From the NCBI GenBank assembly GCA_964555235.1, contig CAZKRU010000043.1, forward strand, positions 1 through 36,318: a DNA stretch of 36,318 bases, written 5' to 3'. The position numbers were made by a program, and so were the translations under genes. This stretch comes from CAZKRU01 sp964555235. Its GTDB lineage: Bacteria > Verrucomicrobiota > Verrucomicrobiia > Methylacidiphilales > CAMAQI01. How positions within the stretch are numbered: position 1 is the stretch's first letter; every line of letters begins with the position of its first letter. The notes below the pieces were generated by a model that was given only the letters and a program-made list of their open reading frames with translations, was not told the origin of the DNA and searched no databases. Shown here piece by piece: positions 1 through 7,057 of this stretch.

Positions 1-1
1 G

Positions 2-472
2 GCCAATCATTGGGTCATTCCAAAAAACTATGGTCATCTCGCCCATGGGTATTGCGTCACCTCCTACACCTCGCAGGGCAAGACGGTGGATGAGGTGTTG
101 ATTGCCCAGGCCTCGCAATCCAGTCGGGCAGCCTTTCGAGAACAGTTTTATGTCTCAGCCAGCCGTTTTCGGGAATCCATTCGGATTTACACGGATGATA
201 AGGAGGCTCTGGGATCTTCAATCGTGAAATCCTGTCGGCGGGTTTCCGCGCTAGACTTAATCAAGGGTCTACGTTTGGGAAAAGTAAACCTGACGCCCCG
301 CCAGTCCCTCTGGCGGCGCATTTTTCAGGTATCGCGGAAATGGTTTTCGGAAAAACTGCGGGTTCCTATTGATCAACATGAAGCAGTAACTCCACGTCAC
401 ACCGATATATTTTTCCGTCCTAAAGTTATTAAACCTCAACACCGCAAATCCTCTTTTGGGATGAGAATGTAA
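2..472 (+). CDS. MobF/TraA-type conjugative relaxase, C-terminal end (partial, 5' cut by window)
   Basis: The reading frame is open from the window edge to the stop at 470-472, so this is the end of a longer gene. The visible part has the pattern AHGYCVTSYTSQGKTVDEVLI followed by REQFYVSASRFRESIRIYTDD, which matches the last helicase motifs of TrwC/TraI/TraA relaxase-helicases (usual form: SQGxTVD, then EQFYVSxSRxR). In that family an N-terminal relaxase domain nicks the transfer origin and a RecD-like helicase unwinds the transferred strand. Only the helicase tail and a basic C-terminal extension are seen. Its presence says that the left part of the window belongs, or belonged, to a mobilisable or conjugative element. 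The relaxase catalytic domain lies outside the window, so activity cannot be judged. Confidence 0.77.
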   Translation, partial: ANHWVIPKNYGHLAHGYCVTSYTSQGKTVDEVLIAQASQSSRAAFREQFYVSASRFRESIRIYTDDKEALGSSIVKSCRRVSALDLIKGLRLGKVNLTPRQSLWRRIFQVSRKWFSEKLRVPIDQHEAVTPRHTDIFFRPKVIKPQHRKSSFGMRM

Positions 473-474
473 TT

Positions 475-801
475 ATGATGCGAACCACAGAACAATCAAT
501 GTCCTATCAGACAAAATCAAGCGGAGCTTTCATGCTGGATGTGCGAACCCCGGAGAGGAATTGGTTATTTCCTTATGTTCATTTCCTGTATGCTGAATGG
601 GGGCCTTCAAAAAATATGATCGTGATGTTTGCCACCCATCAAATTCAAATTGCCGGCCAGAATTTAATGCCGATTTATGAGGCGCTTTCCAGACAATCCC
701 TGACGCAAGTGGAGTTGAAGCGTTCCCACACTTCCATCAAAGATGGAGACACGTGGATTGATAACATTCGTGTCCTAAAAACTACTGATTTAGATGAATA
801 A
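475..801 (+). CDS. Small hypothetical protein downstream of relaxase
   Basis: A 108-residue frame begins two bases after the relaxase stop, with tandem ATG codons at 475 and 478 and another possible start at 499. It has no signal peptide, membrane segment or motif that I recognise. The sequence is soluble-looking, with aromatic residues in the first half (RNWLFPYVHFLYAEW) and a charged second half. Its immediate position after the relaxase suggests co-transcription with it and a role in the mobile element, but no function can be assigned. Confidence 0.55.
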   Translation: MMRTTEQSMSYQTKSSGAFMLDVRTPERNWLFPYVHFLYAEWGPSKNMIVMFATHQIQIAGQNLMPIYEALSRQSLTQVELKRSHTSIKDGDTWIDNIRVLKTTDLDE

Positions 802-1017
802 ATGGATTTGAAGGATGAAGCTGATAAGTGTTATTAAGGCTGGAAAGGGTTCGAGATCAATCCGGAGACCATTGAGAAATTTAAGATAATTCCGGAAATT
901 CTCCGCTTTCCGGGACCGCCTGTAATTCCCAAAAAACAATTGAAAGCAACCGCTGCTAATCAACTTTCTGATCAAAATAGGGGAGAAGTGTTTAAAACCA
1001 TTGAAAAATCAATCTGA
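802..1017 (+). pseudogene. Broken small ORF with in-frame TAA
   Basis: An ATG directly after the previous stop opens a frame that hits TAA at 835-837 after 11 codons. The same frame then continues for 59 further sense codons (GWKGFEINPETIEKF... to ...FKTIEKSI) before TGA at 1015-1017. The continuation has protein-like composition and no ATG of its own. This is best read as a small gene of the relaxase transcription unit broken by one nonsense change. A chance open frame cannot be excluded, and no family is recognised. Confidence 0.3.
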
Positions 1018-1212
1018 AGCTGGCGTGTGCAAGGCCGAATCAGGCAAAAACAATGGGGGAAACCTCACGTTAGCCGCCTGAATCTTGAAATAGACCGTTT
1101 TAGCCTCCCGCAGCTCCCGAGAGGGATTTGATGCGTTCTTTCAATCTGTCTTTTGGCGTCTGATTTACGACTCAATTGTCCTATTTGCAATTGACTCAAC
1201 CAGCCCAAATGG

Positions 1213-1422
1213 ATGTATTTGAAAGCCGCTCTATTCATCCTGATTGGGTTATGCTGCTTTACCCTTCTATGGATTGAGAAACTGAATCAACTGAGTCAAG
1301 GATGGGTGAGAGCTTTCCAATACGGAAACTATCGACCAACATTTGAGCAACTGGAGGATTATACCCGACAGAAACTGCGAAAATGGATTCACGATGGGAA
1401 TCGACGATATGCAAAGAGCTGA
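1213..1422 (+). pseudogene. Group II intron maturase, C-terminal (X domain) relic
   Basis: From about residue 24 (position 1282) this frame reads LNQLSQGWVRAFQYGNY, then FEQLEDYTRQKLRKW. That matches the X/maturase domain of bacterial group II intron reverse transcriptases (usual form LNxxLRGWxNYFxxGN ... F..LD.yvR.rLR.W). The seven reverse-transcriptase blocks are absent and the first 23 residues do not look like RT, so the intron-encoded protein is 5'-truncated. The frame ends 27 bases before the domain V hairpin at 1450, the expected order for an ORF in domain IV. It is not expected to encode a working protein. Confidence 0.6.
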
Positions 1423-1551
1423 AACTAAATCGAGAAAGACTAACGGAGAGAGCCGGATGCGGGAAATCCGCCCGTCCGGTTCGACGGGAGTGGGAGAGAA
1501 ACGGTCATTGGCTTTGTGCCTCTCAACCCGTGATCTTCTTCCTACCCTACA
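1282..1551 (+). mobile_element. 3' relic of a group II intron
   Basis: The relic combines the maturase X-domain remnant, a short domain IV tail, domain V (1450-1482), and a following stretch that could be domain VI and the intron 3' end (CTACCCTAC near 1541-1550). Domains I-III and the RT domain are missing, so it cannot splice or move alone. The 3' boundary is approximate. It sits between the relaxase end and the AT-rich cassette, a usual place for such elements in plasmid or ICE DNA. Confidence 0.6.
1450..1482 (+). ncRNA. Group II intron domain V hairpin
   Basis: The 33 bases begin GAGCCGGATGCGG and end CCGTCCGGTTC around a GAAA loop. They fold into a 9-bp lower stem with the AGC catalytic triad at its foot, a two-base bulge on the 3' side, and a 4-bp upper stem. 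This is the shape and much of the sequence of group II intron domain V, the most conserved part of the ribozyme. The upper stem is one pair shorter than in the classical 34-base form. Confidence 0.75.
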
Positions 1552-1632
1552 TGGCACACTCCTCATAAAGAAAATAGTCGGTATCCTAAAGAAAGATGTT
1601 GTAACTAAATATTAACAAAATATGGTTTTCAA

Positions 1633-2490
1633 ATGCCTCGAAAAGGAGATAAGCACTCACAAAAAGTAAAGAGTACACAACCACTATTTAGATGGGCAGG
1701 AAGTAAAAGAAAACTAATCCCTCGCCTCGCGACATTAATACCAGAAAAATTTAATAGATATATTGAGCCTTTTGTAGGTTCTGCATGCTTGTTTTTTGCC
1801 ATAAAGCCAAGTAATTCAGTTTTGGGCGATATCAATCAAGATTTAATAGGCACATACCATTTAATTAAAAAGCACCCTCTTAAATTAGCTCGCTTAGTGA
1901 AAAGCTATCCTCAAACAAAAGTATTTTATTACAAAATACGGAGTAAACATCCTAAAGATCTATCAGCGCTTGAACAAGCTGCTAGGTTTATTTTTCTGAA
2001 TCGATTTTGTTTTAATGGATTGTTTAGAACAAACATGAAGGGTGAATTTAATGTTCCCTATGGTACGAATACCGGATCTATCCCTGATGAAAAAGAATTT
2101 TTAAAAATTTCAAAAATCCTAAAAAACGCAAACTTCGAATGCCGTGATTTTGAAGATACCCTAAAATTTGCAAAAAAGGGTGATTTTGTTTATTTAGATC
2201 CTCCTTACGTTGATTCAAAACGCATTGATAGAAATGAATACGGAAATGGGAGCTTTTCATCTACTGACATCGGGAGACTAATTAAAGCTTTAAAGAAATT
2301 GGATGATAAAGGAATTACCTTTTTGCTCTCTTACGCAAGCCGCGCTGAATTTATTAAAGTTTTGCCTAAATGGAATATTAAAACTATTTGTGTAAATCGA
2401 CATATTGCAGGTTTTGTTAAAAATAGGCGTATTGCTCGCGAAATTTTAGTCTCGAATAACTTAAAGTTAGATCATGCCAGTAAATCATAA
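1633..2490 (+). CDS. Dam-like DNA adenine N6-methyltransferase
   Basis: This 285-residue protein transfers a methyl group from SAM to adenine N6 in a short DNA target. Motif I is at residues 20-27 (RWAGSKRK), a central FNGLFRTN matches the Dam family YNGLxRxN, and the catalytic DPPY is at 189-192. The order SAM motif, target-recognition region, DPPY is that of the alpha class (Dam, DpnM). No Shine-Dalgarno is visible before the ATG, but motif I lies so close to the N-terminus that a much later start is unlikely. The 3' end overlaps the phosphoesterase gene by 17 bases. In this setting it probably marks self DNA or methylates a regulatory site for its three neighbours; no paired restriction enzyme of known type is visible. 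It is far more AT-rich than the flanking genes. Confidence 0.85.
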   Translation: MPRKGDKHSQKVKSTQPLFRWAGSKRKLIPRLATLIPEKFNRYIEPFVGSACLFFAIKPSNSVLGDINQDLIGTYHLIKKHPLKLARLVKSYPQTKVFYYKIRSKHPKDLSALEQAARFIFLNRFCFNGLFRTNMKGEFNVPYGTNTGSIPDEKEFLKISKILKNANFECRDFEDTLKFAKKGDFVYLDPPYVDSKRIDRNEYGNGSFSSTDIGRLIKALKKLDDKGITFLLSYASRAEFIKVLPKWNIKTICVNRHIAGFVKNRRIAREILVSNNLKLDHASKS

Positions 2491-3658
2491 AACTTCACTT
2501 ACAATTGCAATTGTAAGCGATCTCCATGCTGTAAGTAGCGACAGCAAAGATCACGAAAATACTTATTTAACAAGCTCCATGGCAGTAGCTAATGATAAGA
2601 ATCCTGTAAGCAGTTTGTGTCGATTAGTAGACGAAGAAAACTTAAAAGCCGATGCTTTAGTTTGCTGTGGTGATATGGGAAATATTGCAGACGCTGGAGG
2701 TATTCGCTATGCTTGGAAGCAGATTCATAAAATCAAAAATCATCTTAAAACAAAGAATTTAATAGCTACATGCGGTAATCATGATGTTAATTTAAAAACA
2801 CCTTCGACTCGTTGGAAAACACTCAAAACCCTAAATCCATTATTTCCGTCTAACAAATATAAAACCCGAAATTCGTTTTGGAAATCGCATTATTTCATTC
2901 AGGAAAATAAAAATTATCGTTTTATAGTATTAAATAGCGCAGCACATTGTACAAATGAAACAGAACTAGGACATGGATATATTTCAGAAAATGTAATTCA
3001 AGAAATAGCTTTTAAATTAAAAAGAAAACCAAAAAAGCTTATAAATATTTTTGTTTGTCATCATCACCCACATAAACACATGGAAAAGGATTTAGGTGAG
3101 TATGATGAAATGAGAAATGGCCAACTATTATTAAAACTATTAGGCGATTCGGTAATCGGAGATTGGATAGTAATTCACGGACACAAACATCATCCAAAAA
3201 TTCAATATGCCTCAGGAAATTCAAGTGCCCCCACTGTATTTTCTGCTGGCAGTCTTTCTGCCAAAATTAACTGTAAACTTGGTGTGCGCAACCAGTTTCA
3301 TATTATAAAGTTTCCATTTAAAGATATTCAGTCGCTCGGTCCGGTGGGGATATTTAAAACATGGGAATGGGGTTATACCGAAGGTTGGCGTCCATCTAAG
3401 AGTGAATCAGGATTGCCTTATATTGGGGGATTTGGCTTCAGAAAATATAACTCTCTGGCAAAAGACATTAAAAAAATTTTAGGAAGAAAACCATTTATTT
3501 CATGGAATGATATTAAAAAAAAGATTCCTCAAGTTCAGTATCTATTGCCGGATGATTTAAAATCACTTTTAGAATCTCTTGAAGAAGTTTATAAAATTAA
3601 TTATCTTCTAACACCAGATTTAGAAGTGGCTCAAATTGGGAGGTTTCCTCGTGACTAA
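2474..3658 (+). CDS. Calcineurin-like metallophosphoesterase
   Basis: The 394-residue protein carries the dimetal phosphoesterase motifs in order: DLH at 16-18, GDMGN at 66-70, GNHD at 101-104, HHHPH at 196-200 and GHKH at 236-239. All metal ligands are present, so it should be a working phosphodiesterase, nuclease or phosphatase. There is no signal peptide, so it acts in the cytoplasm. After about residue 260 comes a tail of roughly 130 residues, with no motif I know, that may bind a partner. The gene overlaps the methyltransferase by 17 bases and its stop lies inside the start of the ATPase gene, so the products are likely made together. A nuclease controlled by the next-door ATPase, by loose analogy with SbcCD or Mre11-Rad50, is one idea, but that ATPase is not SMC-like. 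Confidence 0.82.
   Translation: MPVNHKTSLTIAIVSDLHAVSSDSKDHENTYLTSSMAVANDKNPVSSLCRLVDEENLKADALVCCGDMGNIADAGGIRYAWKQIHKIKNHLKTKNLIATCGNHDVNLKTPSTRWKTLKTLNPLFPSNKYKTRNSFWKSHYFIQENKNYRFIVLNSAAHCTNETELGHGYISENVIQEIAFKLKRKPKKLINIFVCHHHPHKHMEKDLGEYDEMRNGQLLLKLLGDSVIGDWIVIHGHKHHPKIQYASGNSSAPTVFSAGSLSAKINCKLGVRNQFHIIKFPFKDIQSLGPVGIFKTWEWGYTEGWRPSKSESGLPYIGGFGFRKYNSLAKDIKKILGRKPFISWNDIKKKIPQVQYLLPDDLKSLLESLEEVYKINYLLTPDLEVAQIGRFPRD
3638..3643 (+). promoter_or_regulatory. Shine-Dalgarno deciding a GTG start
   Basis: GGGAGG lies 7 bases before GTG at 3651. A TTG at 3636 in the same frame would overlap this site and has no ribosome-binding site of its own, so GTG 3651 is the better start of the ATPase gene. 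Confidence 0.6.
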
Positions 3659-5525
3659 TATTACTCAAAGTCCTTTTGACTCATTCAATGCAAGACCTTT
3701 ATCACCACAGGCAGTCGCAAGACATTTTATTCCCTCTCACCATTTTGATACTCTCTCAAGAAAAACACATACAATTATAGTTGGTCCTAGAGGAAGTGGA
3801 AAAACAAGCCTCCTTAAAATGCTACAAACCGAAGCCATAGAATCATGGGATCACGAAAGATCTCAAGACTACAGATCAAAAATTGATTTCACAGGCGTTT
3901 TTATACCAACGGATGTTAATTGGAATGAACAATTAAAAAATATTGGCGTTGAATATCTTACCGAAAAGCTCAGACATTTGGTTACTAACACAACTTTTAT
4001 TACTCACGTTCATCACGCTTTGGTAAAAGCGATGATAAATAGATGTCAAAAATATTATCTTAAATCAAAAGGATCAGAACCACACAGAAGAGTTAATATT
4101 TCTGATAAATATGAATCTGAAATTGTAAAGGCTCTTTCAAGAATATGGAATATTTCTCCCAAAATTCCATCCTTTTTAGCTTTGAAACATGAACTTAAAC
4201 TTAGAATTCAAACAATTGGAGAATTTGTTAGTGAAGAAGAATTTCGTGACCCTAAAGATAGAGAGCAAAGATTTTTAGATAAATCCATTTTTTGTTTTAA
4301 TCTTGTCACATCAGTCTCAAGTGCGATCGAAGTCTTTGATGATAAAATTTCTGATCCACATGGAAGTTGGGCTTTGTTATTTGATGAACTTGAACTAGCC
4401 CCTATTCAAATTATTGAGCTTATAATGAAATCATTAAGAAGCTCTGATAATAAAATTTTATTTAAATTATCTTTAAGTCCTTTTGCAAAACATATACCAG
4501 CTCTTGAGAGCCCGACATCTCCTTCAGCAAAAAATGATTTTGAAACAGTTCGACTCTGGTATACCCATAAAAGATCGAGTTATTCATTCTGTTCCGAGCT
4601 GTTAAAAAGCATTGTAAAAGATAAATTCGGTACAGGGGCTAAATTGGAGAAAATCTTTGGCCAATCTGTATTTGAAGGCAATGATGAAAGTGAGGATGCA
4701 ATTCCCCCTTATGCACCCGGCTCCTCACAACATACGCTTTTATTGAAAATGGCTAATAACGATAGCTCGTTTAAAAACTATTTGGATAAAAATCACATCA
4801 ATCTATCTAATCTTAAAGATTTAAGCGAAACAAATCGAGCTTCACTTATTCGAAAGATTTTGCCCACACTTATAGTTAGAGACGCATTTCGGACGAGCGA
4901 TATATTGAGAAATAAATCTGGCTTAAAGACTCGTAGTAGAAAAAGACCGAATATTTACCATGGAATCCCCGCTTTATATGCAATCACAGAAGGCAATCCG
5001 CGTTGGTTAATAGGATTTGTGAACAGTTTGCTAGATATTTATAAAACCCCCGAGAAAATCCCTAGTAGGGTGCAAGAGGAGGAACTTTGTAGGGCAGCAC
5101 AACAATTTATTTCTATGCTCAGAACAATTCCGGTTAGCGATTCAACCAGCAAAAATTCTTCCAGTCTTACCGATGTTTTAGATAAAATTGGAAAATCAAT
5201 CTATCAATCGGTAGTATTAGACAATTTCAGCTCTGAACCTTATGGGGAGTTTGTTATTAATAAAGATTGTAGTGAGCCTTTAGTAAAAGCTTTAGGTATC
5301 GCATTAAATACAGGGGCTATTGTTTATATTCCAAATGCCTCTGAAAGTGATATTGCCTATGATATAAAAGGAAAAACATTTAGACTGTCATATTTACTAT
5401 CTCCATATTATCGAATTCCGATACGAAAAGGCAGTAAAATCTCTATCAATAGTATTATAGATAATAAGAGAATATCAGTTTCTAATAAAAAGACTGATTT
5501 TGTACAAGATATTTTAAAATTATGA
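3651..5525 (+). CDS. P-loop ATPase, ORC/Cdc6-like (Sll1717-like) family
   Basis: A cytoplasmic protein of 624 residues with Walker A GPRGSGKT at 45-52 and Walker B LLFDELE around D245-E246, followed by a sensor-like beta strand (KILFKLSLSPF). The N-terminal pattern SPFDSFNARPLSPQ...FIP...FD, just before the P-loop, is typical of bacterial ATPases annotated as ORC-CDC6 or Sll1717 family, which often lie in defence islands. The long segment between Walker A and B is mostly helical. The C-terminal 250 residues have no motif I recognise, although a YHGIPALYAITEGNPRWLIG segment resembles sensor-2 regions of STAND/ORC ATPases. The start overlaps the phosphoesterase stop by 8 bases and the end overlaps the next gene as ATGA. 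It probably senses a signal or DNA structure and controls the phosphoesterase or the downstream protein. Confidence 0.75.
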   Translation: MTNITQSPFDSFNARPLSPQAVARHFIPSHHFDTLSRKTHTIIVGPRGSGKTSLLKMLQTEAIESWDHERSQDYRSKIDFTGVFIPTDVNWNEQLKNIGVEYLTEKLRHLVTNTTFITHVHHALVKAMINRCQKYYLKSKGSEPHRRVNISDKYESEIVKALSRIWNISPKIPSFLALKHELKLRIQTIGEFVSEEEFRDPKDREQRFLDKSIFCFNLVTSVSSAIEVFDDKISDPHGSWALLFDELELAPIQIIELIMKSLRSSDNKILFKLSLSPFAKHIPALESPTSPSAKNDFETVRLWYTHKRSSYSFCSELLKSIVKDKFGTGAKLEKIFGQSVFEGNDESEDAIPPYAPGSSQHTLLLKMANNDSSFKNYLDKNHINLSNLKDLSETNRASLIRKILPTLIVRDAFRTSDILRNKSGLKTRSRKRPNIYHGIPALYAITEGNPRWLIGFVNSLLDIYKTPEKIPSRVQEEELCRAAQQFISMLRTIPVSDSTSKNSSSLTDVLDKIGKSIYQSVVLDNFSSEPYGEFVINKDCSEPLVKALGIALNTGAIVYIPNASESDIAYDIKGKTFRLSYLLSPYYRIPIRKGSKISINSIIDNKRISVSNKKTDFVQDILKL

Positions 5526-6442
5526 ACAAAATCTTTGTCGATAAATTTATACCTACTGACTTTTATTGTGATCTTTTTTTGGCATGCTGCAGTCAAGAAT
5601 CAAGATGCACGTATGCCTTAAATAAAATAAACATTTCCTCCGGTGCGAGTTATTTTATTGATTGTGAAAATAAAAGTAAGGGTTTTGAAAAAAATAGAAA
5701 GTATTTTTATAATAAAAAATTTAAATCCATTTCCTCTAAACTTCAACTGCACGGTGAACTGCTGAATGTAATTAACGAATTAAGAAATCAAAAGAGTGTC
5801 TTAAATATTGGCATCGATATTACCTGTTTTACACGTGAAATAATGGCTCAGATAATTTCAATTTTTTGTAAAACAAAAAATATTGGTTTTGAAATTCACT
5901 TCTTTTATTCCTTAGGAGCTTTTTCACCTCCTCCTGAAAGCATTGGTTTAATTGAATATCGAGGTCCGGTAACTTCGTATTTTTCTGGGTGGGCTTCCGA
6001 CCCTTCTTTACCAACCACATTAATTCTAGGCTTGGGTTATGAGCCGGATTTAGCTCTTGGATTTATCGAACAGTTAGAGCCTCAAAACACTTATGCTTTT
6101 AGACCTACCGGGCATGATCTAAAATACACAAAAGCTATTGATATTAAAAATAAAGCACTCCTTTTGCCTAAACCGAAGGCCGCTATAATTGAATACGATA
6201 TATCTAATTTAATAGATATGTACGTTAAACTGGAAAATTTAGTTTATGAAAAACTCCCAGATTCTCGAATTATTATAGCCCCTTTTGGATTGAAATCTTT
6301 GGCTTTAGTAAGTTTTCTGGTGGCAGTGCAACATTATTCCAAAGTTTCAGTCTGGAGCGTTAGACCTGAACCATCTCAATCGCTAACTGATAGAAAGCCT
6401 TCGGGAAAATTAGTGGGGATTAAAGTTACTTTTAACAAGTAG
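5522..6442 (+). CDS. Unrecognised alpha/beta protein ending the MTase-phosphoesterase-ATPase cassette
   Basis: A 306-residue cytoplasmic protein, translationally coupled to the ATPase by a 4-base ATGA overlap. I do not recognise the family. It shows hydrophobic beta strands followed by helices at 92-117 (VLNIGIDITCFTREI), 166-181 (TLILGLGYEPDLALGF) and 249-270 (RIIIAPFGLKSLALV), suggesting two Rossmann-like halves. Small-residue and polar turns after the strands (GLGYEPD, APFGLKS) could bind a nucleotide or similar ligand. The N-terminus has CC at 22-23 and other cysteines without a clear zinc pattern. It could be the sensor or the toxic effector of the cassette. It is AT-rich like the three genes before it, and the composition changes right after its stop. 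Confidence 0.7.
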   Translation: MNKIFVDKFIPTDFYCDLFLACCSQESRCTYALNKINISSGASYFIDCENKSKGFEKNRKYFYNKKFKSISSKLQLHGELLNVINELRNQKSVLNIGIDITCFTREIMAQIISIFCKTKNIGFEIHFFYSLGAFSPPPESIGLIEYRGPVTSYFSGWASDPSLPTTLILGLGYEPDLALGFIEQLEPQNTYAFRPTGHDLKYTKAIDIKNKALLLPKPKAAIIEYDISNLIDMYVKLENLVYEKLPDSRIIIAPFGLKSLALVSFLVAVQHYSKVSVWSVRPEPSQSLTDRKPSGKLVGIKVTFNK

Positions 6443-6589
6443 CTTTGGCAATTTTGGAGAAAATAATTGACAGCTCGCGATAAATTGACGTGAAACGAAG
6501 GAAGTTCTTCAATCAAAATTAGGTCATTCTGATGCGGGGTGGTAATTTTGGGCTTGTTGAGAGTCTCTTTTGTGTGCTTTTTTCTTTTA

Positions 6590-7057
6590 ATGGAATCGCC
6601 TGAACAACCCAAACCAGTCGTTTCGCCGTTTGCTCAAACGACCGCAGCACTTCCAACGCAAGGTGGGGGTGGAAAATCAAAAATTGGAATGTGGGTGGGG
6701 ATTATTGTTCTGGTTCTGGCGATTGGAGGGATGGGTTCGTTTTTTGCAATGCGGCATCTCAATGATCCCTACCGGACCTTGGAAACGTTCCCAGTTGATA
6801 AGTATTTGCTCGATTTTCGTTCTCTGTCGGGAGCCCGATTCAAAGGAGTTCTCAAGGTTGAGGCAGACCTCGGTTGGAATGCAGACACCGGAAAGCTAAT
6901 GGTCTTTAGTAGCGCGAACGGAGATTCTCGCCCCTTTGTCGTTTTGGTTCCACCCAAGTTTACGACGATTGCTTTTACCAAAGGCCAAACCTACATCGCC
7001 GAACTTGAAGTGCGCGAAGGAGGACTCATTTATGCAAATTCCTGTGAAAAAAATTAG
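6590..7057 (+). CDS. Single-pass membrane protein, unknown function
   Basis: The 155-residue protein has a Pro/Gln/Gly-rich cytoplasmic N-terminus, one membrane helix near residues 30-50 (GMWVGIIVLVLAIGGMG) and a soluble outer domain of about 100 residues rich in beta strands. ATG 6590 is preferred over GTG 6539 because the extra 17 residues would add a second hydrophobic stretch of poor quality; neither start has a strong ribosome-binding site. The end overlaps the next gene by 26 bases. It is the first gene of the long operon reaching 17898, and the composition here is near that of the rest of the chromosome, unlike the preceding cassette. A role as an accessory to the downstream ABC transporter is possible but not shown. 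Confidence 0.65.
   Translation: MESPEQPKPVVSPFAQTTAALPTQGGGGKSKIGMWVGIIVLVLAIGGMGSFFAMRHLNDPYRTLETFPVDKYLLDFRSLSGARFKGVLKVEADLGWNADTGKLMVFSSANGDSRPFVVLVPPKFTTIAFTKGQTYIAELEVREGGLIYANSCEKN

Noticed and set aside
1598..1632. AT-rich TTGTAA...TATGGT as a promoter for the methyltransferase
   Set aside because: The -10 candidate would lie about 8 bases from the ATG, leaving almost no leader; in such AT-rich DNA the match is expected by chance.
6467..6495. TTGACA at 6467-6472 as a promoter for the 6590 operon
   Set aside because: The bases 16-18 further on do not resemble a -10 element, so support is too weak to annotate.
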